DNA of 64,000 nt, from NCBI RefSeq assembly GCF_041228405.1, contig NZ_CP133888.1, positions 3,658,001 through 3,722,000 on the forward strand. Direction: 5' to 3'. Both the position numbers and the translations under genes were made by a program. Source of the stretch: Salinilacustrithrix flava. Its GTDB lineage: Bacteria; Actinomycetota; Acidimicrobiia; Acidimicrobiales; Salinilacustritrichaceae. The notes beneath the pieces were generated by a model that worked only from the letters and a program-made list of their open reading frames with translations, ran no database searches and was not told where the DNA came from. Shown here in pieces: positions 24,664 through 34,158 of the stretch (positions within the stretch are counted from its first letter, which is position 1; each line of letters starts with the position of its first letter).

Positions 24664-26526
24664 TCAGCGACTCGGCTGGTGCAGCTGCTTCCAGACGTTC
24701 TCGGCCACGTTGTTCGGCAGCCAGGAGAACGACTGCAGCTCCTCGAGCGTCGCCGCCTTGACCTTGCGCAGAGAGCCCATCTCCTTCAGCAGGCGCTTCC
24801 GGCGGGTCGGGCCGAGGCCGGGCACGTCGTCCAGCACCGACTGCTTCATGCGCTTGTCCCGCAGCGTGCGGTGGTAGGTGATGGCGAAGCGATGGGACTC
24901 GTCCCGCAGGCGCTGCAGCAGGTAGAGCGCCTCCGACTGGCGCGGGATCTGGATCGGATCTGACTTGCCCGGGACGTAGACCTCCTCGAACTGCTTGGCC
25001 AGCGAGGCCACGGGGATCTCGTCGAAGAGATCGAGCTCCTTCAGCACGTTGATCGCCGAGGTCAGCTGGCCCTTGCCACCGTCGACCAGCAGCAGCTGCG
25101 GCGGGTAGGCGAACTTGCCCGGACGTTCGCTGGCCGGCTTCTCCCGCTCGATCAGGTAGGCGGTGAGCCGGCGGCGGAGCACCTCCTCCATCGCGGCGAA
25201 GTCGTTGTTGCCGTCCACCTCCTTGATCTTGAAGCGGCGGTACTCCGACTTCTTGGGTAGGCCGTCCTCGGTCACGACCATTGAGCCGACGTAGTCGCTG
25301 CCCTGGAAGTGGCTCATGTCGTAGCACTCGATGCGCAAGGGGGCCTCGGGCAGGCCGAGGTGCTCCTGCAGCTCGTTCAGCGCCCGTGCCCGGCTGTTGT
25401 GGTCACTCGCCCGCTTGAGGCGATGGCGGGTGAATGCCTCCTTGGCGTTGTGCGTCACCGTCTCCTGGAGGCGCACCTTCTCCCCCCGCTGGGGCACCTT
25501 GATCTCGACCCGACTCCCCCGCAGCTCGCAGAGGTACTCCTCGTAGAGCTCGGGATCGTCGGGCATCGCCGGGACGAGCACCTGCTTGGGGATGCCGAGC
25601 AGCGGGTCGTCGTAGAGACCCTCGAGCACGTGCTCGATGAGGGCGCCCGGGCTGAGATCCTCGACCTTGTCCACGACGAAGCCCTTACGACCCACGACTC
25701 TGCCCTTGCGGACGAAGAAGACCTGCACGGCCGCCTCGAGGTCGTCCTCGGCGAGACCGATGACGTCGAGGTCCTCGCTGCGGTCCCCCACCATCTGCTG
25801 CTTGGCGATCGCCTTGTTGACACTCTCGAGCTGATCGCGGATGCGGGCCGCTCGCTCGTACTCGAGCTCTCTGGCCGCCAGGGACATGTCGGTCTCGAGC
25901 CGCTCGACCAGCGCGTCGGTCTCGCCGTCGAGGAAGTCGAGCAGCTCCTTGGTCATCTGCTGGTACGTCTCGTGATCCACCTCGCCGACGCAGGGGCCGG
26001 AGCACTTCTCGATGTGGAACAGCAGGCAGGGGCGACCCATGCGCTCGTGCCGACCGAACTTGTTGTCCGAGCACGTCCGGAGCGGGAAGGTACGCAGGAG
26101 CAGGTCGAGGGTCTCGCGGATGGCGTAGGCGTTGGCGTAGGGCCCGAAGTACTGGGTGCCCTTGCGCTTCCGGCCACGCATGACCATCGGGCGAGGCCAA
26201 TCGTCGGAGACGGTCACTGCCAGGAACGGATAGCTCTTGTCGTCCCGGAGGCGGACGTTGAAGCGTGGCCGGTGCTCCTTGATGAGGTTGTACTCGAGCA
26301 TCAGCGCTTCGACGTCGTTGCGGACCTGGATCCACTCGACGCTCTCGGCCGTGGCCACCATCTGCGCCGTGCGCGGGTGCATGTTGCGTGGGTTCTGGAA
26401 GTAGTTCGACAGCCGCTGGCGCAGGTTCCGCGCCTTGCCGACGTAGATCACCCGGCCGTGCGCGTCCTTGAACTGGTACGAGCCGGGTGTCTCCGGGATC
26501 GTGCCGGCGGGGGGACGTTGGACCAC
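24664..26526 (-). CDS. uvrC: Excinuclease ABC subunit C
   Basis: UvrC makes both incisions around a lesion during nucleotide-excision repair. The 620-residue protein has the N-terminal GIY-YIG nuclease (PGSYQFKDAHGRVIYVGKA), a Cys-containing region (CLLFHIEKCSGPCVG), the UVR motif that binds UvrB (near residue 210), an RNase H-like C-terminal nuclease including ECYDMSHFQG and LLLVDGGKGQL, and terminal helix-hairpin-helix motifs (VPGLGPTRRKRLL). Start GTG 26526. No LexA-type box is seen upstream. Length is typical. Confidence 0.97.
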   Translation of the reverse strand: MVQRPPAGTIPETPGSYQFKDAHGRVIYVGKARNLRQRLSNYFQNPRNMHPRTAQMVATAESVEWIQVRNDVEALMLEYNLIKEHRPRFNVRLRDDKSYPFLAVTVSDDWPRPMVMRGRKRKGTQYFGPYANAYAIRETLDLLLRTFPLRTCSDNKFGRHERMGRPCLLFHIEKCSGPCVGEVDHETYQQMTKELLDFLDGETDALVERLETDMSLAARELEYERAARIRDQLESVNKAIAKQQMVGDRSEDLDVIGLAEDDLEAAVQVFFVRKGRVVGRKGFVVDKVEDLSPGALIEHVLEGLYDDPLLGIPKQVLVPAMPDDPELYEEYLCELRGSRVEIKVPQRGEKVRLQETVTHNAKEAFTRHRLKRASDHNSRARALNELQEHLGLPEAPLRIECYDMSHFQGSDYVGSMVVTEDGLPKKSEYRRFKIKEVDGNNDFAAMEEVLRRRLTAYLIEREKPASERPGKFAYPPQLLLVDGGKGQLTSAINVLKELDLFDEIPVASLAKQFEEVYVPGKSDPIQIPRQSEALYLLQRLRDESHRFAITYHRTLRDKRMKQSVLDDVPGLGPTRRKRLLKEMGSLRKVKAATLEELQSFSWLPNNVAENVWKQLHQPSR

Positions 26527-26567
26527 GCCGCAAGGCTACGGGCGATGGCCGCGCCCTCCCACGACGT

Positions 26568-28040
26568 TCAGGCGCCCTCGACCAGCTCCTTCTCCTGCTC
26601 ACAGCGAGTCCGTAGTGCATCTCGTGAGAGCACCTCGATGCTCTCGTCGCGCCAGTTGAACACCTGCACCGGAGCCGAGGTGTCGAGTGAGCCGCAGTCG
26701 AGCCGCTCGATGAGCAGGACGCGGCTCCAGTCACCGCCGTGCCGGTACCGCATCGCTGCGACCAAGTCGCCGTGGTACACGAAGTCGGCCATGCCGGTGC
26801 CGTTCGAGACCTGCTCTGGGACGACGATGATGGGCGATGCGTCATCCACACCGGGAGCTGCGGCGAGGGCTCCGATCACGGCATCCCCTCTCGAGACGGC
26901 CTGACGGAAGTTGTCCACGTCCACCGCCTGCATGGCAGCGAACCACGAGATGCCGCCGATCGCGACGACAGCTGCAATGTTCGGCCTCCATGATCGCAAC
27001 CACGCCCAGCCTGACCCGAGCACCAGCGCGGTACCCACGCTCGGCACCAGGTTGTTCCGATCGAACAAGCCCGTGGTGGCGAACACAGCTCCCGCGTACA
27101 TGAACGGGGCGGCTCCGGCCAGCATCACGACCACGCCGATGAGGAGCCACCTCGGCTCGATCGACGACGACCGCCACGATGGCAGCTGAGCTGCTACCGC
27201 CACGACCACGGCCAGCAGCAGGACCGCTCCCACCACCTGTGCGAGCAGCGGGTACTCCCACATGCCCGTCCCGAAGTGCGCCGACACCAGGCTGGAGGCG
27301 TTGTCGAATGGGTCGGGCCCGTCACCGTCCCGCTTCGGCGACAGCAGGAAGAGTCCGGCGGCGACGACGACCGCCGGAGTCACAGCCACGAATGCGGCGC
27401 GCAGACGCTCCCTCCACGCTGGAGCGGCCCACATGACCACGAGGGTGACGGCGAGGACGACCACGCCCTCGTAGACGAGGGTTCCGGCGGCGAGCAGGCC
27501 GGCTGCCGCCAGGTTGCGGCGGCGCAGGAGCTGCCACAACCCGAGGAACATCATGGCCAGCGCCAACGGATACGTCCCGACGACGAACCACAAGCGGGTC
27601 ATCGCGTGGTTTGGCGCCAGCGCGAACACCACCAGGGTTGGCCACAGCACCTTGGCTGGAAGGACATGTCGGCCGAAGAGCCAGGCCGTCACGAGCAAGG
27701 ACGCGTTCACGGCGGCGATGATGAGCCCTTGGAGGACCGGCCGATCGCCGATCACCTCGTACAGGACCGCGTAGTACGGCGCGGCGAAAGGCCTGGCCGG
27801 TTGTTCGAAGGCGAGCTGCCACAGGCCATCCACCAAACCGTTCTGGTCGAAGACCAGCCAGACCCCCCAGTCATCGGTGAGGAACCCGCCACCGAGCAGC
27901 CCACTGGCGAGGCTCGGGAGCGATGCAGCGAGCGCGAGGAGCCCGACGCGGATCCGCTCCGCACCCGCCACCAAACCGAACCTTGCCGGCTCGCCTGCTG
28001 CCTCCTGGGCCAGGGTCGTCCCCGGCACCGACTCGCTCAC
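26568..28040 (-). CDS. Polytopic membrane protein, probable GT-C-type glycosyltransferase
   Basis: A 490-residue protein with about ten hydrophobic segments. The first loop contains GGFLTDDWGVW, an acidic pair in the place where GT-C enzymes keep catalytic aspartates. The C-terminal soluble part ends with a small domain (VFNWRDESIEVLSRDALRT). GT-C enzymes use polyprenyl-phosphate sugars outside the membrane. It overlaps the upstream methyltransferase gene by four bases (GTGA) and shares an operon with a GT2 enzyme, which could supply the lipid-linked sugar. Substrate unknown. Confidence 0.65.
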   Translation of the reverse strand: MSESVPGTTLAQEAAGEPARFGLVAGAERIRVGLLALAASLPSLASGLLGGGFLTDDWGVWLVFDQNGLVDGLWQLAFEQPARPFAAPYYAVLYEVIGDRPVLQGLIIAAVNASLLVTAWLFGRHVLPAKVLWPTLVVFALAPNHAMTRLWFVVGTYPLALAMMFLGLWQLLRRRNLAAAGLLAAGTLVYEGVVVLAVTLVVMWAAPAWRERLRAAFVAVTPAVVVAAGLFLLSPKRDGDGPDPFDNASSLVSAHFGTGMWEYPLLAQVVGAVLLLAVVVAVAAQLPSWRSSSIEPRWLLIGVVVMLAGAAPFMYAGAVFATTGLFDRNNLVPSVGTALVLGSGWAWLRSWRPNIAAVVAIGGISWFAAMQAVDVDNFRQAVSRGDAVIGALAAAPGVDDASPIIVVPEQVSNGTGMADFVYHGDLVAAMRYRHGGDWSRVLLIERLDCGSLDTSAPVQVFNWRDESIEVLSRDALRTRCEQEKELVEGA

Positions 28041-28762
28041 CGCCGCACGGCCACGGCGATCAGGGATACGCCGAGTGGCATCGACCAGCGCGCCACCACG
28101 TGCCGCTCGGCTGCGAACACCGCTTCCAGGAGGCGATCGGCTGGGCCCAAGGTCCTGTCGAAGTCAGTTGCCTGCTGACCTCGGAGGCCTTCGAGGCGCC
28201 GAGCGACCCACACGACCGGCAGCAGAACGCTGTTGAAGTACGAGAGGTGGCCGACGTCGAAGCCGGCGTCGGTCAGCGCCGCCCGCAGCGTCCGGGCGGT
28301 GTACCGGCGCTTGTGCCCGTTGACCTCATCGTGGTGGCTCCACAGCGACGGGAGCGCAGGCACCGTCACGCAGAGCGTCCCTCCGATGGCGAGTGCGTCG
28401 TGCATCGCCCGGAGCAGACCGACATCGTCGTCGACGTGTTCGATCACATCGAAGGCGGTCACGAGCCGGCATTCGTCGACCTCCGCCAGCGCATCGGGCA
28501 GGACGCCGACGCGCACGTCCGCGGCGGGATGTCGCTCGTGCGCGACCGCGGCCGTTGTCGCCTCACCCTCGATGGCGATGACCTCGCCGTGCTCCTCGAG
28601 GACACCCAGCAGCCCCCCGGCGCCACAGCCCACATCGAGGATGCTCCCGCTTCCCAGGGGAAGGTGGCGAGCGAGCACTGCTCTGATGATGCGGCGGCGT
28701 CCACGGAACCACCAGTGGGTCTCGTCGAGGTCGGCGTGCGCCTGGTGCAGCTCAGGATCCAC
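28037..28762 (-). CDS. Class I SAM-dependent methyltransferase
   Basis: A 241-residue protein starting at GTG 28762. Motif I reads SILDVGCGAGGLLGVLEEHG, followed by VIAIEGE, VTAFDVIEHVDDD and ALAIGGTLCVTVPA. The N-terminal DETHWWFRGRRRII is common in methyltransferases of glycan and cell-surface clusters. It overlaps the GT2 gene by 11 bases and the GT-C gene by four, so the three act as one operon. Confidence 0.85.
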   Translation of the reverse strand: MDPELHQAHADLDETHWWFRGRRRIIRAVLARHLPLGSGSILDVGCGAGGLLGVLEEHGEVIAIEGEATTAAVAHERHPAADVRVGVLPDALAEVDECRLVTAFDVIEHVDDDVGLLRAMHDALAIGGTLCVTVPALPSLWSHHDEVNGHKRRYTARTLRAALTDAGFDVGHLSYFNSVLLPVVWVARRLEGLRGQQATDFDRTLGPADRLLEAVFAAERHVVARWSMPLGVSLIAVAVRR

Positions 28763-29711
28763 TTCGGACTCCGATCTGGTCGCGCACCACGGCGTGGGGC
28801 CGGCGCTTGACCTCGTCGTAGATCCGGGCGACGTACTCGCCGAGGACCCCGATCACCGTCAGCTGGGCCCCACCCAGCACGAGGATGATCGCGATCAACG
28901 ACGTCCAACCCTCTGGGACATCCTGTAGGAGGAGCCGGGCTCCCACGGCCACGCCGATGTAGATGACGCCGGCGATGGCGGTCAGCATCCCGAGGATCGA
29001 AGCCGCGCGGAGCGGAAGACTCGACAGCGACACGAGCCCGTCGATAGCGAGGCGGACGAGCTTGCGGAGCGTGTACTTCGGCTGCCCGACAGCCCGGTCC
29101 GGCCGGTCGTACTCGAAGGGCTCCTGGCGGAACCCGACCCAGCTACGCAATCCGCGAAGGAACCGGGTTCGCTCAGGCATGGCGATGAGCTGGTCCACCA
29201 CCTGACGGTCCAGCACGGCGAAGTCGCCGCTGTCGAGCGGGACGTCGATCTCGGCCAGGGCCCGGTACAGGCGGTAGAAGGCCCGATACGCCAGCCGTTT
29301 CGCCGGCCCGGCGTCCCGCGTGCGCCGCACGGCGTAGACGACCTCCGCCCCGGCTCGCAGCCGCTCGACCATCTCCGGCAACAGCTCCGGAGGATCTTGG
29401 AGGTCGGCGTCGATACAAGCGACCACGGCCCCAGAGGCAACCTCGAGGCCCGTCGTCAGCGCTGCCTGCTGACCGAAGTTCCGCGATAGGCGGATTCCTC
29501 GGACTCGCGGATCATGGCCGGCCAGCTCGCAGATGACCGACCACGTGGCGTCCTTGCTGCCGTCGTCGACGACGACGAGCTCCGAGCTCTCGAACCCGTC
29601 GAGGACCGGCGCAAGGCGCTGCCAGAGCTTCGGAAGTGTGTCCGCCTCTTCGAAGGCTGCGACCACCACGGACAGCTCGACCGCAGTGTCCTGTGCCGCC
29701 TGCACCTGCAA
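28752..29711 (-). CDS. GT2 glycosyltransferase, polyprenyl-phosphate type (GtrB/DPM1-like)
   Basis: A 319-residue enzyme. The GT-A core has LSVVVAAFEEADTLPKLW, VVDDGSKDAT, the metal-binding ACIDADLQDPPELLPEM (DADLQDPPE is diagnostic of this family), and RGLRSWVGF; two C-terminal helices follow, as in GtrB. It should transfer a sugar onto polyprenyl phosphate on the cytoplasmic face. TTG 29711 is preferred because AGGAGAGG lies eight bases upstream; GTG 29705 is possible. About 290 bases separate it from the divergent nadA and hold both promoters, none clearly recognisable. Confidence 0.85.
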   Translation of the reverse strand: MQVQAAQDTAVELSVVVAAFEEADTLPKLWQRLAPVLDGFESSELVVVDDGSKDATWSVICELAGHDPRVRGIRLSRNFGQQAALTTGLEVASGAVVACIDADLQDPPELLPEMVERLRAGAEVVYAVRRTRDAGPAKRLAYRAFYRLYRALAEIDVPLDSGDFAVLDRQVVDQLIAMPERTRFLRGLRSWVGFRQEPFEYDRPDRAVGQPKYTLRKLVRLAIDGLVSLSSLPLRAASILGMLTAIAGVIYIGVAVGARLLLQDVPEGWTSLIAIILVLGGAQLTVIGVLGEYVARIYDEVKRRPHAVVRDQIGVRSGS

Positions 29712-30000
29712 CTTGGGAGCCTCTCCTCTGCCTGGGTCCGCCGACGGACATCGAGAGTGTGCCACTGCCTCGGCACGGCATCTGGGACCTCCACTCCCCG
29801 TGGGTGTGCATCTGACGAAGCCCAACCTTTCCGAGTGGAGTTCCAGTGGCCGCCAAGGAGGTATCGTGCTCCTGCCGGCCCGGAATCACCGGCACCCATT
29901 CCGAACCGAGGACGACATCCCCGCAGGAGAGGCGACCGGGCTGTCCCTGCCGTCCGCCAATCGGTTCTCCACCCTTGCGAAATCGGGGGAACCAGACCAC

Positions 30001-31095
30001 ATGCTCCGCCTCCAGCTACCGCTCCCCGAGCGGTACACCGATGCCTCCGACGAGGAGCTCGAGTCACGCATCGCCGCCGCCAAGGAGACCCTCGGCGAGC
30101 GGCTGTTCATCCTCGGGCACCACTACCAGCGCGACGAGATCATCCAGTTCGCCGACGCCCGTGGCGACAGCTACCGGCTCTCAGTACTCGCCCAGGAGCG
30201 ACCGCAGGCCGAGTACATCGTGTTCTGCGGCGTCCACTTCATGGCCGAGTCCGCCGACATCCTCACCGGCGAGCACCAGCAGGTGATCCTGCCCGACCTC
30301 AACGCAGGCTGCTCGATGGCCGACATGGCCGACATCGACCAGGTCGAGGAGGCGTGGGAGCAGCTCGAACAGGTCATCGACATCGAGCGACTCGTACCGA
30401 TCACCTACATGAACTCCTCGGCGGCGCTGAAGGCGTTCGTCGGTCGCCACGGCGGCGCCGTGTGCACGTCGACCAACGCCCGGGCCGTGCTCGAGTGGGC
30501 GTTCACGCAGGGCGACAAGGTGCTGTTCTTCCCCGATCAGCACCTCGGCCGGAACACCGGCGTGGCGATGGGCTTCGGCCTCGACGAGATGCAGCTCTGG
30601 AACCCTCGCCTGGACTTGGGCGGTCTCACCGAGGCGGAGGCCAAGGAAGCAAAGTTCCTCCTCTGGAAGGGTCACTGCAGCATCCACCAGCGGTTCTCGG
30701 CTGAACAGGTGGCTGAGTTCCGCGCCGAGCATCCCGACGGCCTCGTCGTGATCCACCCGGAAGCCCCGCACGACGCGATCCGCGCCGCTGACGAGGTCGG
30801 CTCCACGGACTTCATCATCAAGACCGTGGAAGCCGCTGCGCCCGGCACCGTGATCGCCATCGGCACCGAGATCCACCTCGTCAACCGTCTGGCAGCCGAG
30901 TACCCAGACAAGACGGTCGTGTCGCTCGACCCGCTGATCTGTCCGTGCTCCACGATGAACCGCATCGATCTGCCACACCTCACGTGGATCCTGGAGGAGT
31001 TGGTCGCCGCACGCGTGCCGAACCGGATCAGCGTGGATCACGGGACTGCGGCGTGGGCCCGGGTGGCGCTGCAGAGGATGCTCGACATCACGTAG
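30001..31095 (+). CDS. nadA: Quinolinate synthase A
   Basis: NadA condenses iminoaspartate with dihydroxyacetone phosphate to quinolinate in de novo NAD synthesis, using a 4Fe-4S cluster. The 364-residue protein has the N-terminal LFILGHHYQRDEII and the three cluster cysteines in VFCGVHFMAE, WKGHCSIHQ and PLICPCSTMNR. ATG 30001 matches the family start, with GGGGGAA nearby. An in-frame GTG at 29866 has a perfect AAGGAGG four bases upstream and would add 45 unusual residues. nadB and nadC are not in the window. It interrupts the glycan gene region. Confidence 0.95.
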   Translation: MLRLQLPLPERYTDASDEELESRIAAAKETLGERLFILGHHYQRDEIIQFADARGDSYRLSVLAQERPQAEYIVFCGVHFMAESADILTGEHQQVILPDLNAGCSMADMADIDQVEEAWEQLEQVIDIERLVPITYMNSSAALKAFVGRHGGAVCTSTNARAVLEWAFTQGDKVLFFPDQHLGRNTGVAMGFGLDEMQLWNPRLDLGGLTEAEAKEAKFLLWKGHCSIHQRFSAEQVAEFRAEHPDGLVVIHPEAPHDAIRAADEVGSTDFIIKTVEAAAPGTVIAIGTEIHLVNRLAAEYPDKTVVSLDPLICPCSTMNRIDLPHLTWILEELVAARVPNRISVDHGTAAWARVALQRMLDIT

Positions 31096-31099
31096 GTCA

Positions 31100-31896
31100 G
31101 CCCTCCGATACGAGGTGCGCAGTCATGATTCGCGCGAGGACGATATGGGGCAACGAACTCCGGCAGGGGGCCGTACGGCTGGACACGTCGATGATCGGCC
31201 ATCGATATGCGAGCACCAAACCCCGCGTTACGAAATGTCTGGACGATCTTGGCGTTCGATCGATACCGCGTTGAGTTCGCCAGATAGTCCTCGATCTTGT
31301 TCGCCACATCTGCCCGTCCCGCTACCGTTCAATCTCTAGCCGGAGCGTCAGTCCATCCGGAGCGAACGGCCGCCCGGATCAGCAACTTGCGTGCACGACC
31401 CTCCGTCCTGAACCAAAGGCGCACCTACGTGAGGCTCGACCGGTCGTACCCGACCAGGGAACAAGTGAAGCGCGCTCCCGCCGCGCACCAACGCCGTGCG
31501 CATGTCTCGGGCCGCTGCGCTCAGATCGGAAACCTGCTCAGGCACCATGTACGAGACAGCTACGTCGTATTGATGCGAACCAACGTCTAGTTCAGACATG
31601 TGCAGAAGGGCACCTGGATCGACACCCAGACGACCAAAGCTGCGCCGGCCATTGTCGATGCAGGAATCCGCGATGTCGACCCCGAGAGCGTCCCCAGCCC
31701 ATGCGACGCAATCACAGCACCAAGTCTCCTCGCCCCACAACCCCGTCAAGGACCCGCGCTCCGGGATGCTTCTCCAAGAAGTCTACGAGAGGTTGGGGCG
31801 GCTGAAAGTGGCTTGCGGTTAGAACTTCGATCGGGTCGTCTTCGTTCCCAACTTGACTTCCTCCTGAACGGTTGCGTGCCCAATCTTCCTACTCAT
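31100..31896 (-). pseudogene. Frameshifted class I SAM-dependent methyltransferase pseudogene
   Basis: No intact reading frame crosses this stretch, but consecutive pieces in different minus-strand frames assemble into one methyltransferase. Pieces in order: SRKIGHATVQEEVKLGTKT from ATG 31896; EVLTASHFQPPQPLV with FLEKHPGARVLD (about 31837-31712); ETWCCDCVAWAGDALGVDIA onward through ALHLFPGRVRPVEPHVGAPL (31749-31348); and VANKIEDYLANSTRYRSNAK with VQTFRNAGFGARISMADHRR (about 31325-31103). At least three shifts separate them. Motif I (VLD then GCG-like) is broken at one shift. The pieces keep protein-like sequence, so decay is recent, or the assembly has indels. Not expected to be functional. 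Confidence 0.7.
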
Positions 31897-32091
31897 CAGT
31901 CGCCGTCCTGCCCGGCTCGATAACGCACAGCCCACCCGTGCGGAGGTTCGACTCACTTGCGTGGAAGGCAGAATGATGCTCTCGATCCTTGCGACTCAGG
32001 CAGTATGCAGCATGACCCACGCCCACAATCCGCCCCACGTCAGATCAGAACACCTGGGCGCGTTCGGCTCCCTCAGATCGGTGACGCAGAG

Positions 32092-32826
32092 ATGAGACCC
32101 CAGTCGCGTCACGACGATCCGCCCTGGGCAACGCCGCACGACGTGGACCGACCTCGGCTTCGTCCAAGCCGTTCACACCACGGCTACCGGCATCTTGCGC
32201 TCCTCGCCCGTCAGTTGAGGGCGGAGGTTTCCATCGCATCGCCGTCACTCACAATCGACCTGGGTTGCGGCTCCGCGCCATACCGGGAACTGTTCGATGG
32301 GGGGTACGTTGGACTTGACCTCACCAGCTCACACGGCCGTCCGCATGCGATCGCCTGGGCGGAGGCAACCCCACTCGTCCAGTCGTGTGCAGACCTAGTG
32401 TTATCGACTCAGCAGCTGGAACACGTGAGGGATCCTGTTGGGGTATTGAGAGAGGCAGCTCGCATTCTCCAACCCGGCGGGACCCTGCTGCTGTCGACAC
32501 ATGGAGTTTGGCCACACCATCCAGATCCTCACGACTACTGGCGTTGGACCGAGGAAGGGCTCGTACAGACCGTGGAAGACGCCGGACTGACGGTCCAGCG
32601 CGTGCACCGGCAAGGTGAGCTCTTCACCACCGCAATCTCACTTGCCACGTATCCAATCGGTGGACTCCGGCGACGAGGCGGGTCACTCACTCGAACCGTT
32701 GCTGCCCTCATCCTCGCCCTTCTTAATTCGATCTGCGCGCCACTGGACTGGCTTCTAACTCGCCGGGGCTCACGACATTACGCATCTCCCAGCTACTTGG
32801 TGGTCGCGATCCGACCCGAGTTTTGA
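32092..32826 (+). CDS. Class I SAM-dependent methyltransferase
   Basis: A 244-residue protein with motif I TIDLGCGSAPYRELF, VGLDLTS, a motif-II segment ADLVLSTQQLEHVRDPVGVL and ARILQPGGTLLLSTHG. The C-terminal helix-rich part (LILALLNSICAPLDWLL) is hydrophobic, suggesting membrane association. ATG 32092 is chosen; the frame remains open to 31957 but the extra residues look non-coding. It lies in the less GC-rich glycan island next to the methyltransferase pseudogene. Probable role is modification of a glycan or lipid; substrate unknown. Confidence 0.78.
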   Translation: MRPQSRHDDPPWATPHDVDRPRLRPSRSHHGYRHLALLARQLRAEVSIASPSLTIDLGCGSAPYRELFDGGYVGLDLTSSHGRPHAIAWAEATPLVQSCADLVLSTQQLEHVRDPVGVLREAARILQPGGTLLLSTHGVWPHHPDPHDYWRWTEEGLVQTVEDAGLTVQRVHRQGELFTTAISLATYPIGGLRRRGGSLTRTVAALILALLNSICAPLDWLLTRRGSRHYASPSYLVVAIRPEF

Positions 32827-32900
32827 AATTGTTGGCTAGGGCTCCTGATGCGTGAGAGATGCTTGTTTACCTCCAGGGCGCCGATGCTCAGCAACCAGCA

Positions 32901-33986
32901 TCATTTAGTTGGATCTATTGCCTCGATGCAGAGCTGGTTGAACAACTCAAGATAGCGATGAGCCAATTGATCGAAATCAAGTACTCGATCGCCCGCTGCT
33001 CGCGCCACACGCTCAGCCGCCGGAAGGTCTGCAGCCACTTTGAGGAGAGCGTCCGCCAACGCTCTCGGATCACCCCTCGACACTACAATCCCACCATCGT
33101 CCAGCGCCTCTACGGATCCGGGGGCATCGCAAACAATCGCCGGGATACCTGCCGCGAGCGCCTCAAGCACGGCGTTGGGGCGGCCCTCCTGATGACTCGC
33201 TAACACGAATATGTCCAGGCTTGAGAGGAATCCTGCCACCTGCCGCCCTGGTTCTAGAGCACCGAGAAGCGTCACCGGCAACCCCGACGCGAGTCCTTCG
33301 AGTTCCTCCCGCCGGGGACCCTCCCCAGCAATGCAGAACTCAAATGAGTGGCCGCGGTCAACCAGAATTCGTGCAGCCTCGATCAGGACCTCGTGCCCCT
33401 TCTCCCAAGTCAAACGTCCGACGGTTCCCACTCGTAGTGGGCCCGACGAAGCTCGCTCAGTGCTCGAACTACGAAAAATCTCTCGGTCAATCGCATTCGG
33501 GATGAGGGCAACTTGACCATGCGAAAGCGTGTGGGCATGCTCAATGAACTCAACGACAGTGACGGAATTTCCGACCCAAGCATCCGTCAGCGACCGAAGT
33601 CGTCGGTCCACGAACCGGTAGAGACCGCTTCGCTCGTAGTCCACACCACGCTCGGAGATGACGATCTTCGGCTTCTGCCGGACTCCGAGAACTGCCAGTC
33701 GCGTATAGAGATTGCTCTGCCATAAGTTCGAATGCACCACATCAAAACTGCCCTTCGCGACTACTCGTCGCAGACGGGCCATTCGAATGAGACCGGGGCT
33801 ACCCCAGCGACGAAGCTCCGACACCGGTATTCCCGCAGCCTCGAATTCGGACGTCATCGATCCGGGTGAGGTTCCACACACCGTTGCGTCCCAGAACTTT
33901 CCGTGCGCCGCACGCACCAAACCGAGAAGCTGTGTCTGTGCTCCGCCCGTCCGCATGGGGCCGATGACGTGGAGAACCCTCAGCAT
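32901..33986 (-). CDS. GT4 glycosyltransferase
   Basis: A 361-residue GT-B enzyme. The N-terminal half opens RVLHVIGPMRTGGAQTQLLG with FDVVHSNLWQSNLY; the donor-binding half has RVGTVGRLTWEKGHEVLIEA, FCIAGEGPRREELE and the conserved acidic segment VLASHQEGRPNAVLEALAAG (ExxxxxxxE pattern). ATG 33986 is preferred over an upstream start because the GT4 fold begins there. It is retaining, and transfers a nucleotide-activated sugar in the cytoplasm. Confidence 0.85.
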   Translation of the reverse strand: MLRVLHVIGPMRTGGAQTQLLGLVRAAHGKFWDATVCGTSPGSMTSEFEAAGIPVSELRRWGSPGLIRMARLRRVVAKGSFDVVHSNLWQSNLYTRLAVLGVRQKPKIVISERGVDYERSGLYRFVDRRLRSLTDAWVGNSVTVVEFIEHAHTLSHGQVALIPNAIDREIFRSSSTERASSGPLRVGTVGRLTWEKGHEVLIEAARILVDRGHSFEFCIAGEGPRREELEGLASGLPVTLLGALEPGRQVAGFLSSLDIFVLASHQEGRPNAVLEALAAGIPAIVCDAPGSVEALDDGGIVVSRGDPRALADALLKVAADLPAAERVARAAGDRVLDFDQLAHRYLELFNQLCIEAIDPTK

Positions 33987-34158
33987 GACGCAGTCTGAGC
34001 ACTTCGAAGAGCGCACAACTTTGATGGACCTCCGGCCCGCCGGCCTGGTGCACCCGACGAGGCTTGGCTCACGTGTTCGCGACTTAAGGCTATAGCGCCG
34101 CTCCAGACAGTGCCGGCGAGCCTCGTCGAATTGGCACGGCTGGAGCGTCCTTCCTGCG

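Noticed and set aside
31038..31307. Possible 89-residue minus-strand gene
   Set aside because: Its sequence is the C-terminal fragment of the methyltransferase pseudogene and it runs into nadA; it is not a separate gene.
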